The position numbers were made by a program, and so were the translations under genes. Under the pieces are notes generated by a model. That model did no database searches and was not told the origin of the DNA. It was given only the letters and a program-made list of their open reading frames with translations. Positions 16,959 through 25,518 of a DNA stretch of 64,000 bases are shown one piece after another (positions within the stretch are counted from its first letter, which is position 1; each line of letters opens with the position of its first letter). The stretch covers positions 1,550,001 to 1,614,000 of the forward strand of contig NZ_CP094516.1 of assembly GCF_029909975.1 (NCBI RefSeq), read 5' to 3'. This DNA comes from Bradyrhizobium sp. ISRA430 (GTDB taxonomy: Bacteria; Pseudomonadota; Alphaproteobacteria; Rhizobiales; Xanthobacteraceae).

Positions 16959-17819
16959 TTACTCCGCCGACACCTTGGCGTGACGCTCGGAGGCGTCAAG
17001 CGCGACCGCGCTCAGGCTGCGCCGGCGCCAGATGTAGCCGACGACCAGCACGACGATGACGCCGAGTGCGGCGCAGAGATATTCGCCGCCTCCGCCACCA
17101 TGGGCGAATTGCGGCGGGATGCGCAGGGTTGCGAGGATCGAATCCAGCGAGGCGCCTAACGGACCATCGAACAGCGCGTGCAGGTTCGGCTCGACGCCGG
17201 GATCGGTCGCGATCACCTCGCCGGCGATCCAGCCGAGCAGTGCCGCACCCGCCCAGACCAGGACCGGCAGTTTCGCCAGGAGCGCCATAATCAGCGCAGC
17301 GCCGGCGACGATCAGCGGCACGCTGATGGCAAGGCCGAGGATCAACAGCGGCACGCTGCCATTGGCGGCGGCGGCGACCGCGATGACGTTGTCGAGACTC
17401 ATGACGATGTCGGCGATGACGACGATCTGCACGGCCTGCCAGAGATGCGAAGCGGACTCGACGCCCTCCTCGTCCTCCGCCTCCGGAACCAGGAGCTTGG
17501 CAGCGATCACGATCAGCGCCAGACCGCCGACCAGCTTCAGGTACGGCAGCGCCATCAGGCTCGCGACGATGCCGGTGAAGATGATCCGCAGCAGCACCGC
17601 AGCGCCGGCGCCCAGCACCATGCCCCACAGCCGGTGCCTCGGATTCAGGCCGCGGCAGGCGAGCGCGATCACCAGCGCGTTGTCGCCGGACAGGAGGATG
17701 TTGATCCAGATGATCTTGCCGACCGCAATCCAGAAGGTCGGTTCGGCCATCTCATTGCGGAACTGGGTGAAAACAGACCCGATAGTGGCGGGATCGAAGA
17801 TCTGCCAAAGCCAGTTCAC
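16959..17819 (-). CDS. TerC-family integral membrane protein (putative metal ion transporter)
   Basis: This 286-residue protein has about seven hydrophobic helices. The two hallmark motifs are INILLSGDNALVIALA (residues about 40-55) and DIVMSLDNVIAVAAAA, whose buried aspartate and asparagine are thought to bind metal. TerC and YjbE relatives export manganese or load it onto secreted proteins. A histidine- and glycine-containing loop (HGGGGGEY) precedes the last helix. The region upstream is filled by a repeat element rather than a recognisable yybP-ykoY manganese riboswitch. Ion specificity is inferred from the family only. Confidence 0.88.
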   Translation of the reverse strand: MNWLWQIFDPATIGSVFTQFRNEMAEPTFWIAVGKIIWINILLSGDNALVIALACRGLNPRHRLWGMVLGAGAAVLLRIIFTGIVASLMALPYLKLVGGLALIVIAAKLLVPEAEDEEGVESASHLWQAVQIVVIADIVMSLDNVIAVAAAANGSVPLLILGLAISVPLIVAGAALIMALLAKLPVLVWAGAALLGWIAGEVIATDPGVEPNLHALFDGPLGASLDSILATLRIPPQFAHGGGGGEYLCAALGVIVVLVVGYIWRRRSLSAVALDASERHAKVSAE

Positions 17820-17846
17820 AATACGTCCTTTCGCCCCGTCAACAAG

Positions 17847-17934
17847 GCATGATCCGGAAAAGTGCGCCGCGGTTTTCCGAGAAGATCATGCTTAAACAAT
17901 AAACTAAAGCGCGATGAGATTCATCGCGCTTTAG
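17847..17934. repeat. Bradyrhizobium-type palindromic extragenic repeat
   Basis: There are two parts. The left part, 17847-17891, runs GCATGATCCGGAAAAGTG to GAGAAGATCATGC and is an imperfect palindrome with matching GCATGATC ends. The right part, 17904-17934, is a perfect 14-bp inverted repeat, CTAAAGCGCGATGA-GAT-TCATCGCGCTTTAG. Both are shared types of dispersed element in this group from my recollection of such genomes. It lies between ndk and the TerC gene on the minus strand and could end or attenuate read-through from ndk. Confidence 0.8.
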
Positions 17935-17949
17935 CGCGCCAGCTGAAGA

Positions 17950-18372
17950 TCAGCCGACGATCTCGTTGCCCGAAAAGAACTGCGCGATCTCGATCACGGC
18001 AGTCTCCGGCGCGTCCGAGCCGTGCACCGAGTTCTCGCCGATCGACTTCGCGTAGAGCTTGCGGATGGTGCCGTCAGCCGCCTTCGACGGATCGGTCGCG
18101 CCCATTACCTCGCGATATTTGGCGATCGCGCCCTCGCCTTCCAGCACCTGCACCACGACCGGACCCGAGGTCATGAAATCGACGAGCTCGCCGAAAAACG
18201 GGCGCGCCTTGTGGATGGCATAGAAGGTCTCGGCCTGGCCCTTGGTCATGCAGATGCGCTTCTGGGCGACGATGCGCAGGCCCGCCTTCTCGATCACGGC
18301 ATTGACCGCGCCGGTCAGGTTACGCTCGGTCGCGTCGGGCTTGATGATCGAGAAGGTGCGTTCAATCGCCAT
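17950..18372 (-). CDS. ndk: Nucleoside diphosphate kinase
   Basis: This 140-residue enzyme passes the gamma phosphate between NTP and NDP pools through a phosphohistidine. [21 protein letters not shown] is the family start. H117 in [13 protein letters not shown] is the phosphorylated residue. Length is standard. It is followed by the repeat at 17847-17934 and sits head to head with the secreted-protein gene at 18680 across 307 bases. Confidence 0.97.
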   Translation of the reverse strand: MAIERTFSIIKPDATERNLTGAVNAVIEKAGLRIVAQKRICMTKGQAETFYAIHKARPFFGELVDFMTSGPVVVQVLEGEGAIAKYREVMGATDPSKAADGTIRKLYAKSIGENSVHGSDAPETAVIEIAQFFSGNEIVG

Positions 18373-18679
18373 GATCTTGTCCTTGAGGAAAAGCGGTGTG
18401 TGGAGTTGCGGGGCTTATATCGACGCCTTTGCGGAACGGCAAGCGACCGCCGAAGGGCCCGCGCGGGCGCTTCGCCGCAGGACCGGGGCCGAACATTCCG
18501 GCGTGGATTACAACAATTTCACCCAGATGAACCGAATCTGCAGATCCCGTCAGGATTCGGTTCAGCCTCCCTGCCCTAGGCTCTTCTCCATCGAAACCGA
18601 GCCTCATTTCGAGGCAGACCGTTTCGGCGGCCTTTCCATCGACGCGCAGGCCCGCGCCGGCAGTTTTGAGGAGATCACC
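18373..18679. other. Divergent intergenic region between ndk and the small secreted protein gene
   Basis: I see no gene in these 307 bases. The notable content is the 10-bp dyad at 18529-18563, listed separately, and a TGAGGAGA ribosome site directly before the ATG at 18680. Confidence 0.5.
18529..18563. promoter_or_regulatory. Perfect 10-bp inverted repeat, candidate operator
   Basis: GAACCGAATC at 18529-18538 and GATTCGGTTC at 18554-18563 are exact reverse complements separated by 15 bases, so the dyad centres are 25 bases apart. It lies about 120 bases before the small secreted protein gene. The spacing suits a dimeric regulator contacting two major grooves, though a transcribed hairpin is also possible. 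Confidence 0.4.
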
Positions 18680-18934
18680 ATGTTGAGGAAACTTTCGCTT
18701 GCCGCAGTCGCCGCGGTCGCGCTGGGTGCCGCGCTGGCGCCGACCTCCGCCTCCGCACACTGGCACGGCGGCTGGGGCTGGCATGGCGGCGGCTGGCACC
18801 ACGGCTGGGGCTGGGGTGCACCGCGCTTCTATGTCGGCGGCCCCGTCTCCTACGGCTATGGCGGCTGCTATGTACGCCGGCTGGTCCCGACTCCCTGGGG
18901 CCCCCGCTGGCGGCTGATCAACCGCTGCTACTAA
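18680..18934 (+). CDS. Small secreted Gly/His/Trp-rich protein (84 aa)
   Basis: An N-terminal signal peptide (KLSLAAVAAVALGAALAPTSASA) is followed by a short mature protein rich in HGG, GWGWHGGGWHHGWGWG and tyrosine. It ends CYVRRLVPTPWGPRWRLINRCY, with two cysteines that could pair. Such proteins are frequent in Bradyrhizobium and lack a known function; the clustered histidines suggest metal binding. TGAGGAGA precedes the ATG. A hairpin terminator follows at 18988. Confidence 0.75.
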   Translation: MLRKLSLAAVAAVALGAALAPTSASAHWHGGWGWHGGGWHHGWGWGAPRFYVGGPVSYGYGGCYVRRLVPTPWGPRWRLINRCY

Positions 18935-18956
18935 CTAAGTCCGACAGCACCTTCCC

Positions 18957-19019
18957 AAGGTACCACCCCCCAGGTACCTTCCAAGAGAAGCCCCGGCGTC
19001 GTCCCCCGCGCCGGGGCTT
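18957..19019 (+). terminator. Two hairpins ending the small secreted protein gene
   Basis: The first, AAGGTACC...GGTACCTT (18957-18964 / 18973-18980), is an 8-bp perfect stem. The second, AAGCCCCGGCG (18988-18998) with CGCCGGGGCTT (19009-19019), is an 11-bp GC-rich stem with a 10-base loop. It is followed by TGCATTTG and looks like the intrinsic terminator. Confidence 0.7.
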
Positions 19020-19151
19020 TGCATTTGCGGTGGCGCGACCATTAATACAATTTTTACTAGAATACCCGGCAGTCCCGGCACGGGCGAAACAAATTTGCGG
19101 TCAGTGACTTGGTAGAGTGTCGTTATTACTTTGAAACAACGGAACTCTGCT

Positions 19152-19331
19152 ATGGCTGGTGTTTCCGCCAATAACAGCGAACAGATTGATCGGCGCACCA
19201 GCCGCGCGATTTGCGATGCCGTGGGCGAGCGGCTGCGGCAGAACCTTCGCCCCGAGCCCCGACTGACGTCGCATCTCGAGCATCTTTTGGACGAGCTGAA
19301 GAAGCGAGACCGAGAGGACAGCTCGCACTAA
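19152..19331 (+). CDS. Small basic/acidic helical protein (59 aa)
   Basis: The ATG at 19152 opens 59 residues, MAGVSANNSEQIDRRTSRAI onward, predicted mostly helical. The C-terminal pattern GERLRQN..PEPRLTSHLEHLLDELKKRD recalls the short helical anti-sigma factors of the NepR type, but the resemblance is weak. No ecfG or phyR gene is nearby to support it. It sits 56 bases upstream of the ABC-F gene on the same strand. The function is unknown. Confidence 0.55.
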   Translation: MAGVSANNSEQIDRRTSRAICDAVGERLRQNLRPEPRLTSHLEHLLDELKKRDREDSSH

Positions 19332-19387
19332 CGGGCAGGTCTAGAAAAACGGGTTGCGTTCGCGCCGCCTTGCGGTGACAAGGCCGC

Positions 19388-21247
19388 ATGCTTTCCATCA
19401 CCGACCTCTCGGTCCGGCTCGCCGGGCGCCTCCTGATCGACCAGAGTTCCGTGCAGATCACGCCCGGCGCGCGCGTTGGTCTGGTCGGACGCAATGGGAC
19501 CGGCAAGTCGACGCTGTTCAAGGTGATTCGCGGCGAGCTCGCCGCCGAACATGGAACGGTGACATTGCCGCCGCGCTGGCGCGTCGGCAGCCTCGCACAG
19601 GAGGCGCCGAACGGTCCGGAGAGCCTGATCGAGGTCGTGCTCAGGGCCGATCTCGAACGCGATGCGCTGCTCTCCGAGGCCGAGAGCGCCAGCGATCCGC
19701 ACCGGATCGCGGAGATCCAGACCCGGCTCGTCGATATTGACGCACATTCGGCGCCGAGCAGAGCCGCCGCGATTCTCTCCGGCCTCGGCTTTTCAGCCGC
19801 CGACCAAGCGCGTCCCTGCGCCGAATTCTCCGGTGGCTGGCGCATGCGCGTTGCGCTGGCCGCGACCCTGTTTGCAGCCCCTGACCTGCTTCTGCTCGAC
19901 GAGCCCACCAACTATCTCGATCTCGAAGGCACGCTGTGGCTGGAGGATCACCTTGCGCATTATCCGCGCACGGTGATCGTGATCAGCCACGACCGCGACC
20001 TGCTCGAAAGCTCCGTCGACCAGATCCTGCATCTGGAGCGCGGCAAGCTCACGCTCTATCGCGGCTCCTATTCCTCCTTCGAGGAGCAGCGTGCCGCGCG
20101 CGAGCTGCTCGATGCCAAGCAGGTCAAGCGCCAGGAGGCCGAACGTGCGCGCCTGCAGGCTTTCGTCGACCGCTTCAAGGCCAAGGCGTCGAAGGCGCGC
20201 CAGGCGCAGTCGCGCGTCAAGATGCTCGAACGGCTGAAGCCGATCACGGCGCTGGTCACCGAGGACGTGCGCGAAATCAGCTTTCCCGCGCCGGAGAAAA
20301 TCCTGTCTCCGCCGATCATCGCGGTCGACAACGTCTCGGTCGGCTACGATCCGGCAACGCCAGTGCTCGGCCGCGTCACCTTGCGCATCGATAATGACGA
20401 CCGCATCGCGCTTCTTGGCGCCAACGGCAACGGCAAGTCGACGCTGGTCAAGCTGCTCGCCGGCCGCCTCGCGCCGTTCTCGGGCAAAGTCACGCGCGCG
20501 GACAAGCTGTCGATCGCCTATTTCGCGCAGCATCAGCTCGACGAGCTGAACGAGGACGCCTCCGCCTACGATCACGTCCGCAAGCTGATGGGCGATGCGC
20601 CGGAGGCCAAGGTACGGGCGCGCGCCGGCGCGATCGGCTTTTCCGGCAAGGCGGCGGACACCAAGGCAGGAAAACTGTCGGGCGGCGAGAAGGCGCGGCT
20701 GCTGCTGGGCCTTGCGACCTTCTTCGGCCCCAACATGATCATCCTGGACGAGCCGACCAACCATCTCGACATCGACAGCCGCGCCGCGCTCGCCGAGGCC
20801 ATCAACGATTTTCCCGGCGCGGTCATCATGGTGTCGCACGATCGCTACCTGATCGAAGCCTGCGCCGAACGGCTCTGGATCGTCGCCGATCGCACCGTGA
20901 CGAACTACGACGGCGATCTCGACGAATACCGCCGCATGGTGCTGTCATCGCGCAACGCGGACGCCTCGCCGCGCGAACGCAGCGCCGCGAGCGAGAAGCC
21001 TCAGCGCGCTAGAAACGACAATCGCGGCTCGCTCAAGAAGCGCATCGCGGAGGCCGAAGCCGAGATCGCCCGCATCGGTGAGATCATCACGAAAATCGAC
21101 ACTGCACTGGCGCTCCCCGACATCTTCACCCGCGATCCCAATCAGGCCGCGCAACTCTCCAAGGCGCGCGCGAATGCCGCGGACGCGTTGGCGCGCGCGG
21201 AAGAACAATGGCTCGAAGCCAGCGCGCAGTTTGAAGCGGCGGGTTAG
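19388..21247 (+). CDS. ABC-F family ATP-binding protein (Uup/YheS type)
   Basis: This 619-residue soluble protein has two ATP-binding cassettes and no membrane segment. The first Walker A is GRNGTGKST (34-42), with signature EFSGGWRMR and Walker B LLLLDEPTNYLDLE. A linker helix region rich in Lys/Arg/Ala (KRQEAERARLQAFVDRFKAK) is the P-site interaction motif of ABC-F proteins. The second cassette has GANGNGKST, LSGGEKARLLL and IILDEPTNHLDID. A C-terminal coiled coil follows. Such proteins act on the ribosome as translation or resistance factors. Which paralogue it is cannot be fixed here. Confidence 0.93.
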   Translation: MLSITDLSVRLAGRLLIDQSSVQITPGARVGLVGRNGTGKSTLFKVIRGELAAEHGTVTLPPRWRVGSLAQEAPNGPESLIEVVLRADLERDALLSEAESASDPHRIAEIQTRLVDIDAHSAPSRAAAILSGLGFSAADQARPCAEFSGGWRMRVALAATLFAAPDLLLLDEPTNYLDLEGTLWLEDHLAHYPRTVIVISHDRDLLESSVDQILHLERGKLTLYRGSYSSFEEQRAARELLDAKQVKRQEAERARLQAFVDRFKAKASKARQAQSRVKMLERLKPITALVTEDVREISFPAPEKILSPPIIAVDNVSVGYDPATPVLGRVTLRIDNDDRIALLGANGNGKSTLVKLLAGRLAPFSGKVTRADKLSIAYFAQHQLDELNEDASAYDHVRKLMGDAPEAKVRARAGAIGFSGKAADTKAGKLSGGEKARLLLGLATFFGPNMIILDEPTNHLDIDSRAALAEAINDFPGAVIMVSHDRYLIEACAERLWIVADRTVTNYDGDLDEYRRMVLSSRNADASPRERSAASEKPQRARNDNRGSLKKRIAEAEAEIARIGEIITKIDTALALPDIFTRDPNQAAQLSKARANAADALARAEEQWLEASAQFEAAG

Positions 21248-21260
21248 CTAGCGTCGCTCT

Positions 21261-21375
21261 CGCGCCCCGGACGCTGCGCAGCACGATAGTGATGCGCTGC
21301 TGAGCCGGGGCCCATCATCATGACAAACTGCGTCCCGGCTCAGTGTCGCGTCATTCATGCCGCGCCGCGTCCGGG
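21261..21375. repeat. Palindromic extragenic repeat (GCCCCGGACGC type)
   Basis: CGCCCCGGACGCTGCGCAGCAC and its approximate complement TGCGCTGCTGAGCCGGGGCC form an imperfect hairpin at 21261-21313. A further related piece, CCCGGCTCAG...CCGCGTCCGGGAC, follows to 21375. It lies between the convergent ABC-F and lipoprotein genes and may serve as a bidirectional terminator. Confidence 0.65.
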
Positions 21376-21389
21376 ACACGAGCTTTCAA

Positions 21390-21923
21390 TCAGGTCGCGG
21401 TCTTCTTTCTTGCCTTCGGCTTGGCCGTCTTCGGCGCGGCCGGCGGCTCGGGCGTACCTTCGATCGAGGACAGGCGGCCCGAAGTGAAGGTGTAGATGCC
21501 GGCGCGCGGACCGGTAGTCCACGTGACCACAACGATGCGCCTGCCGCCGGCATCATTGGAGATGTTGACGCTCGATGGCGCGCCGATGCCGCGCACCACG
21601 TCGCATTCGGTATGACCGAGAGCGACCGTTCCGCCCGCCGGCGCGGACGGTTCGCTCGACGCATTGGCATCGGCGGGCGCGCCAACAGGCGTCATGCCCG
21701 GACACGCGCCATCGGCGCTGACCAGTTCGTCGGGCCTTACCGGCTTGTCGGGGGTCAGCGGCGGCGATTCGATCGAGATGTTCTTGATGCTCAGACGGCC
21801 GGCCCTGGAGAACCACTCGGCGTCCTTCGAAAACAGATCGCTCCCGCCGGAGCAGCCCGCGATCAGCGGTGCGACGGCGGCCAACGCAACTATGAGCGAC
21901 TTTGGAAGCTTTTGATGTCGCAC
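21390..21923 (-). CDS. Putative lipoprotein, unknown function
   Basis: This 177-residue protein has a lipoprotein signal peptide, SLIVALAAVAPLIAGC, with lipobox LIAGC and the modified Cys at about residue 24. The middle contains GHTECDVVRGIGAPSSVNIS and a beta-rich RRIVVVTWTTGPRAGIYTFTSGRLSSIEG. That is similar in spirit to small beta-strand domains of outer-membrane assembly lipoproteins such as SmpA/OmlA. The C-terminus is Pro/Lys-rich. The family is not firmly recognised. Confidence 0.75.
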   Translation of the reverse strand: MRHQKLPKSLIVALAAVAPLIAGCSGGSDLFSKDAEWFSRAGRLSIKNISIESPPLTPDKPVRPDELVSADGACPGMTPVGAPADANASSEPSAPAGGTVALGHTECDVVRGIGAPSSVNISNDAGGRRIVVVTWTTGPRAGIYTFTSGRLSSIEGTPEPPAAPKTAKPKARKKTAT

Positions 21924-22050
21924 GATAAACTAAATTCCCCGGGTGAAGGACCAGCCCTAAGCGATTGTCCCAACATCACTTTGCGGCACGAAGGTGGCCA
22001 AAACCAGCATCGCCCGAAAAGTGCAAATTATCATTAATAGCGATCCACCG

Positions 22051-22503
22051 CTAATTCCGCCGCTGCCACCGGCCGCGTTCGTCGGCCTGCCAGTAGGTCA
22101 CCTCGAATCCCCGCGTCTTGCAATCCGTCCAGGCGCCGCGCGCCTGGGCCAGCGCCTCCGGATCGTCGCCGTTGAACAACAGCACCATGCGCTCGTAGCT
22201 CTGCGCGTCCTGAGGCAGCGTGGCATTGTCGATCAGGAAGCGGACGTTGGCCCCGTTCGGATTGTCCTCCTCGATCGCCAGCACGATCGGCTGGTCGGCC
22301 GCATCGTTCACGCGCCACGTCGCATGAGGCAGGAAAGAATCGTCCCGATAGGTCCACAGATGCGCATCGAGCGCGTCGGCGCGTTCCGGCGAGGTCGACT
22401 GCACCACGACCCGCCAGCCGCGTTCCAGCGACTTCTCAAGAAGCGGCGGCAAGACGTTCTCAACCGATATGTCTTGCAGATGGTAGAACAGGACTTCGGT
22501 CAT
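22051..22503 (-). CDS. holC: DNA polymerase III chi subunit
   Basis: This 150-residue protein of the clamp-loader complex links the psi subunit to single-strand binding protein. The start [20 protein letters not shown] and the segments [20 protein letters not shown] and [14 protein letters not shown] are family landmarks. Its ATG overlaps the pepA stop by 3 bases (ATGA-type overlap). The pepA-holC order is common in Proteobacteria. Confidence 0.92.
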   Translation of the reverse strand: MTEVLFYHLQDISVENVLPPLLEKSLERGWRVVVQSTSPERADALDAHLWTYRDDSFLPHATWRVNDAADQPIVLAIEEDNPNGANVRFLIDNATLPQDAQSYERMVLLFNGDDPEALAQARGAWTDCKTRGFEVTYWQADERGRWQRRN

Positions 22504-24011
22504 TTGCTCTCGTAATGATCTGCCACCAGCCGGTCGAGCAGCCGTACGCCATAGCCGGAGCCCCAGCTCTGGTTGATGTCGGTCTTCGGCGCGCCCATCG
22601 CGGTACCGGCGATATCGAGATGCGCCCAGGGCGTACCGTCGACGAAACGCTGCAGGAACTGCGCCGCCGTGATCGAGCCGCCATGGCGGCCGCCGGTGTT
22701 CTTCATGTCGGCGAACTGCGAATCGATCAGCTTGTCGTATTCGGGCCCGAGCGGCATGCGCCAGACCTTTTCACCGCTTTCGAGCCCGGCGGTCAGCAGC
22801 CGTTCGGCGAGTTCGTCATCGTTGGAGAACATGCCGGCATGCTCGGTACCGAGCGCGACCATGATCGCGCCGGTGAGCGTGGCCAGATCGACCATGAACT
22901 TCGGTTTCACCTTCTTGGCGACGTACCAGAGTACGTCGGCGAGCACGAGGCGCCCCTCCGCGTCGGTGTTGATGATCTCGATGGTCTGGCCCGACATCGA
23001 GGTGACGATGTCGCCCGGACGCTGGGCGTTGCCGTCGGGCATGTTCTCGACGAGGCCGATGGCGCCGACGGCGTTGACCTTGGCTTTGCGCGCCGCGAGC
23101 GCATGCATCAGCCCGACGACGCAGGCCGCGCCGCCCATGTCGCCCTTCATGTCCTCCATGCTGCCGGCGGGCTTGATCGAAATGCCGCCGGTGTCGAAGC
23201 AGACGCCCTTGCCGATAAAGGCCACCGGCGCGGTGCCCTTCTTGCCGCCGTCCCAGCGCATGATCACCGTGCGACTCGGCCGCACCGAGCCCTGGCCGAC
23301 GCCGAGCAACGCGCCCATGCCGAGCTTCTGCATGGCCTTGACGTCGAGCACCTCGATCTTGACGCCGAGCTTGCGGAGCTGACTTGCCCTGCGCGCGAAC
23401 TCCTCGGGAAACAGCACATTCGGAGGCTCGTTGACGAGGTCGCGCGCGATGATCACACCGTCGACGACATGGCCCGCCGACACGAAGGCCTTCTTCGCCG
23501 CCGCCGCATCGGCAACCGCGAGCGAGACGTCAGCGCGCAGGGCGCCGCCCTCCTCGCCGTCCTTCTTCTTCGTCTTATAGCGATCGAATTTGTAGGCGCG
23601 CAGGCGCAAGCCCGAGGCGATCGCGACCGCCTGCTCGCTCGTCATCGCGCCATCGGGCAATTCCGCCATGATTGTCATGATTGTCATGGCACCGCCCCCG
23701 GCCTGGAGCTTGCTCGCCGCCCCGCCGCCGAATTTGAGGAAGTCGCTCGCCTTCAGCGCCGAAGTCTTGCCGGCGCCGATCACGATCAGGCGGGTGGCCT
23801 TCAATCCCTCGGGCGCCAGGATGTCCAGCGCCGCACCGCTCTTGCCCTTGAAGGCGGCGGCCGCGGCCGCCCGCTTCACGACTTCGTTGGCGGCGCCGAG
23901 CGCCTTGGCGGTCGCCGGGCCCACCTTCAGACTGTCGTCGCAGAAGACGACCAGGATGCCACGCGGCGCGGCGGCAAGCGGGACGAAGCCGACCTTGATG
24001 GCATCGGACAT
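22500..24011 (-). CDS. pepA: Leucyl aminopeptidase (M17 family)
   Basis: This 503-residue cytosolic di-zinc aminopeptidase removes N-terminal residues. The signature [14 protein letters not shown] carries two metal ligands. [17 protein letters not shown], with its lysine and aspartate, is the first metal site. [16 protein letters not shown] is another family landmark. The ATG at 24011 is backed by GGAGGAG six bases before it. It is divergent from lptF and overlaps holC downstream. Confidence 0.96.
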   Translation of the reverse strand: MSDAIKVGFVPLAAAPRGILVVFCDDSLKVGPATAKALGAANEVVKRAAAAAAFKGKSGAALDILAPEGLKATRLIVIGAGKTSALKASDFLKFGGGAASKLQAGGGAMTIMTIMAELPDGAMTSEQAVAIASGLRLRAYKFDRYKTKKKDGEEGGALRADVSLAVADAAAAKKAFVSAGHVVDGVIIARDLVNEPPNVLFPEEFARRASQLRKLGVKIEVLDVKAMQKLGMGALLGVGQGSVRPSRTVIMRWDGGKKGTAPVAFIGKGVCFDTGGISIKPAGSMEDMKGDMGGAACVVGLMHALAARKAKVNAVGAIGLVENMPDGNAQRPGDIVTSMSGQTIEIINTDAEGRLVLADVLWYVAKKVKPKFMVDLATLTGAIMVALGTEHAGMFSNDDELAERLLTAGLESGEKVWRMPLGPEYDKLIDSQFADMKNTGGRHGGSITAAQFLQRFVDGTPWAHLDIAGTAMGAPKTDINQSWGSGYGVRLLDRLVADHYESK

Positions 24012-24348
24012 GGGTAACTCCTCCAAAACATGGGGCTTTTAGCCATTCAGCGGGACCGGCCGAGGGCCGGCGCTGAACCGCGATTCACTGGACTTTCCGC
24101 ACTATGGGCGAAAGGCCCGGCCGATGCCAAGCTCGGCCGTGGCCCGAACGCCACAAGAGCGAAATATTAACCATATATTGACGGTGCCACGGGGCAGCCA
24201 TTTTGTTGACGGATCAAAGGGATGGTAGTGAGAGATTAGCCGGCGGAAGAAGTGGCGGCGCGACCCTTGGGGATCCCTTTGCGGGGATGGGTCGGCGGCC
24301 AGGTTCCGGACCTGCAGTGGGGCCTTGGTGGGAATCGTGCGGTAGCGC
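24012..24348. other. Divergent promoter region pepA / lptF
   Basis: There is no gene in these 337 bases. An AT-rich patch (GAAATATTAACCATATATTGACGG, near 24160-24183) interrupts the otherwise GC-rich sequence. Two TTGACGG boxes, about 24177 and 24207, are possible -35 elements for the lpt operon, but no clear -10 follows either. Confidence 0.35.
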
Positions 24349-25518
24349 ATGGGGTCGATCGATAGGTATATTTTCCGCACGACGCTGGCGTCGTTTGCGC
24401 TCGTCCTGGTCAGCCTCACCGGCGTGATCTGGATTACGCAGGCGTTGCGCGGCATCGACCTGATGACGAGCCAGGGCCAAACCATCCTTACTTTCCTCGG
24501 CATCACCAGCCTCGTCATTCCGGCGCTGATCCTGATCATCTCGCCAATCGCGCTGATGATCGCGATCTCGCACACGCTGAACAAGCTCGCGACCGATTCC
24601 GAGATCATCGTGATGAATGCCGCCGGCTTCTCGCCGTTCCGGCTGTTCTATCCGTTCTTCTACGCCACCTGCGTGGTGGCGCTGCTGGTCGCCTTCATCG
24701 CGGCCTATCTCGCCCCCGACGGCATGCGACGGATCAAGCAGTGGGACGCTGAGATCACCGCCGACGTCCTCACCAACATCCTGCAGCCCGGCCGCTTCGC
24801 CCAGCTCGACAAGAATCTCACGATCCGGATCCGCGAACGCCAGCCGGGCGGCATCCTTGCCGGCATCTTCATCGACGATCGCCGCGATCCGAATGAGCGC
24901 GTCTCGATCGTCGCCGAGCACGGCGAGGTCGTGAAGAACGGCAACGGATCGTTCCTGGTGCTCAAGGACGGCAATCTGCAGCGCTTCGAGGCCGGCAAGC
25001 GCGATCCGGCGCTGGTGGCGTTCGGCCGCTACGGCTTCGACATGTCGAAGTTCTCCAACCAGGGCCATGACGTCACCCTCGGCATCCGCGAGCGCTATCT
25101 CTGGGAGCTGTTCTCGCCGGAGGAGGACGACCCGGTCTACAAGGCGGTGCCCGGCCAGTTCCGTGCCGAGCTGCATGACCGCATCATGGCGCCGCTCTAC
25201 CCGTTTGCATTTGCGGCGCTCACCTTCGCCTTCCTCGGTGCGCCGCGCACCACGCGCCAGAGCCGCAACTTCTCGATCGGCGGCTCGGTGCTCGCCGTGT
25301 TCGGCCTGCGCATGGCGGGATTCGCCTGCTCGGTGATGGCGGTGAAGTCGCCGTTTGCCCCGTTGATCCAGTACGCGATGCTGGCGGCTGCGATCGGCGG
25401 CGGGCTGTGGATGATCGTCGGCGGCATCGTGGTCGAACCGCCGCCCGCCCTGCTCGAAGCCATCAACAGATCGAACGCGCGGATCGCGCGTCTGTTCGGA
25501 CGTCCGGCCGCTGCATGA
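24349..25518 (+). CDS. lptF: LPS export ABC transporter permease LptF
   Basis: This 389-residue inner-membrane protein of the LptB2FGC exporter pulls lipopolysaccharide from the membrane toward LptA. The layout is three N-terminal helices (start MGSIDRYIFRTTLASFALVL), a periplasmic beta-jellyroll at about residues 130-260 and three C-terminal helices. The coupling-helix region ATDSEIIVMNAAGFS is conserved. Its stop overlaps the lptG start (ATGA). The operon continues through lptD, surA, pdxA and rsmA. Confidence 0.94.
   Translation: MGSIDRYIFRTTLASFALVLVSLTGVIWITQALRGIDLMTSQGQTILTFLGITSLVIPALILIISPIALMIAISHTLNKLATDSEIIVMNAAGFSPFRLFYPFFYATCVVALLVAFIAAYLAPDGMRRIKQWDAEITADVLTNILQPGRFAQLDKNLTIRIRERQPGGILAGIFIDDRRDPNERVSIVAEHGEVVKNGNGSFLVLKDGNLQRFEAGKRDPALVAFGRYGFDMSKFSNQGHDVTLGIRERYLWELFSPEEDDPVYKAVPGQFRAELHDRIMAPLYPFAFAALTFAFLGAPRTTRQSRNFSIGGSVLAVFGLRMAGFACSVMAVKSPFAPLIQYAMLAAAIGGGLWMIVGGIVVEPPPALLEAINRSNARIARLFGRPAAA

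Noticed and set aside
17820..17949. yybP-ykoY manganese riboswitch upstream of the TerC gene
   Set aside because: The sequence there is explained by palindromic dispersed repeats, and I do not see the riboswitch's conserved loops.
22515..24017. 500-codon plus-strand frame opposite pepA
   Set aside because: Mirror frame of pepA. The composition is Asp/Arg/His-biased, as is typical of antisense frames.
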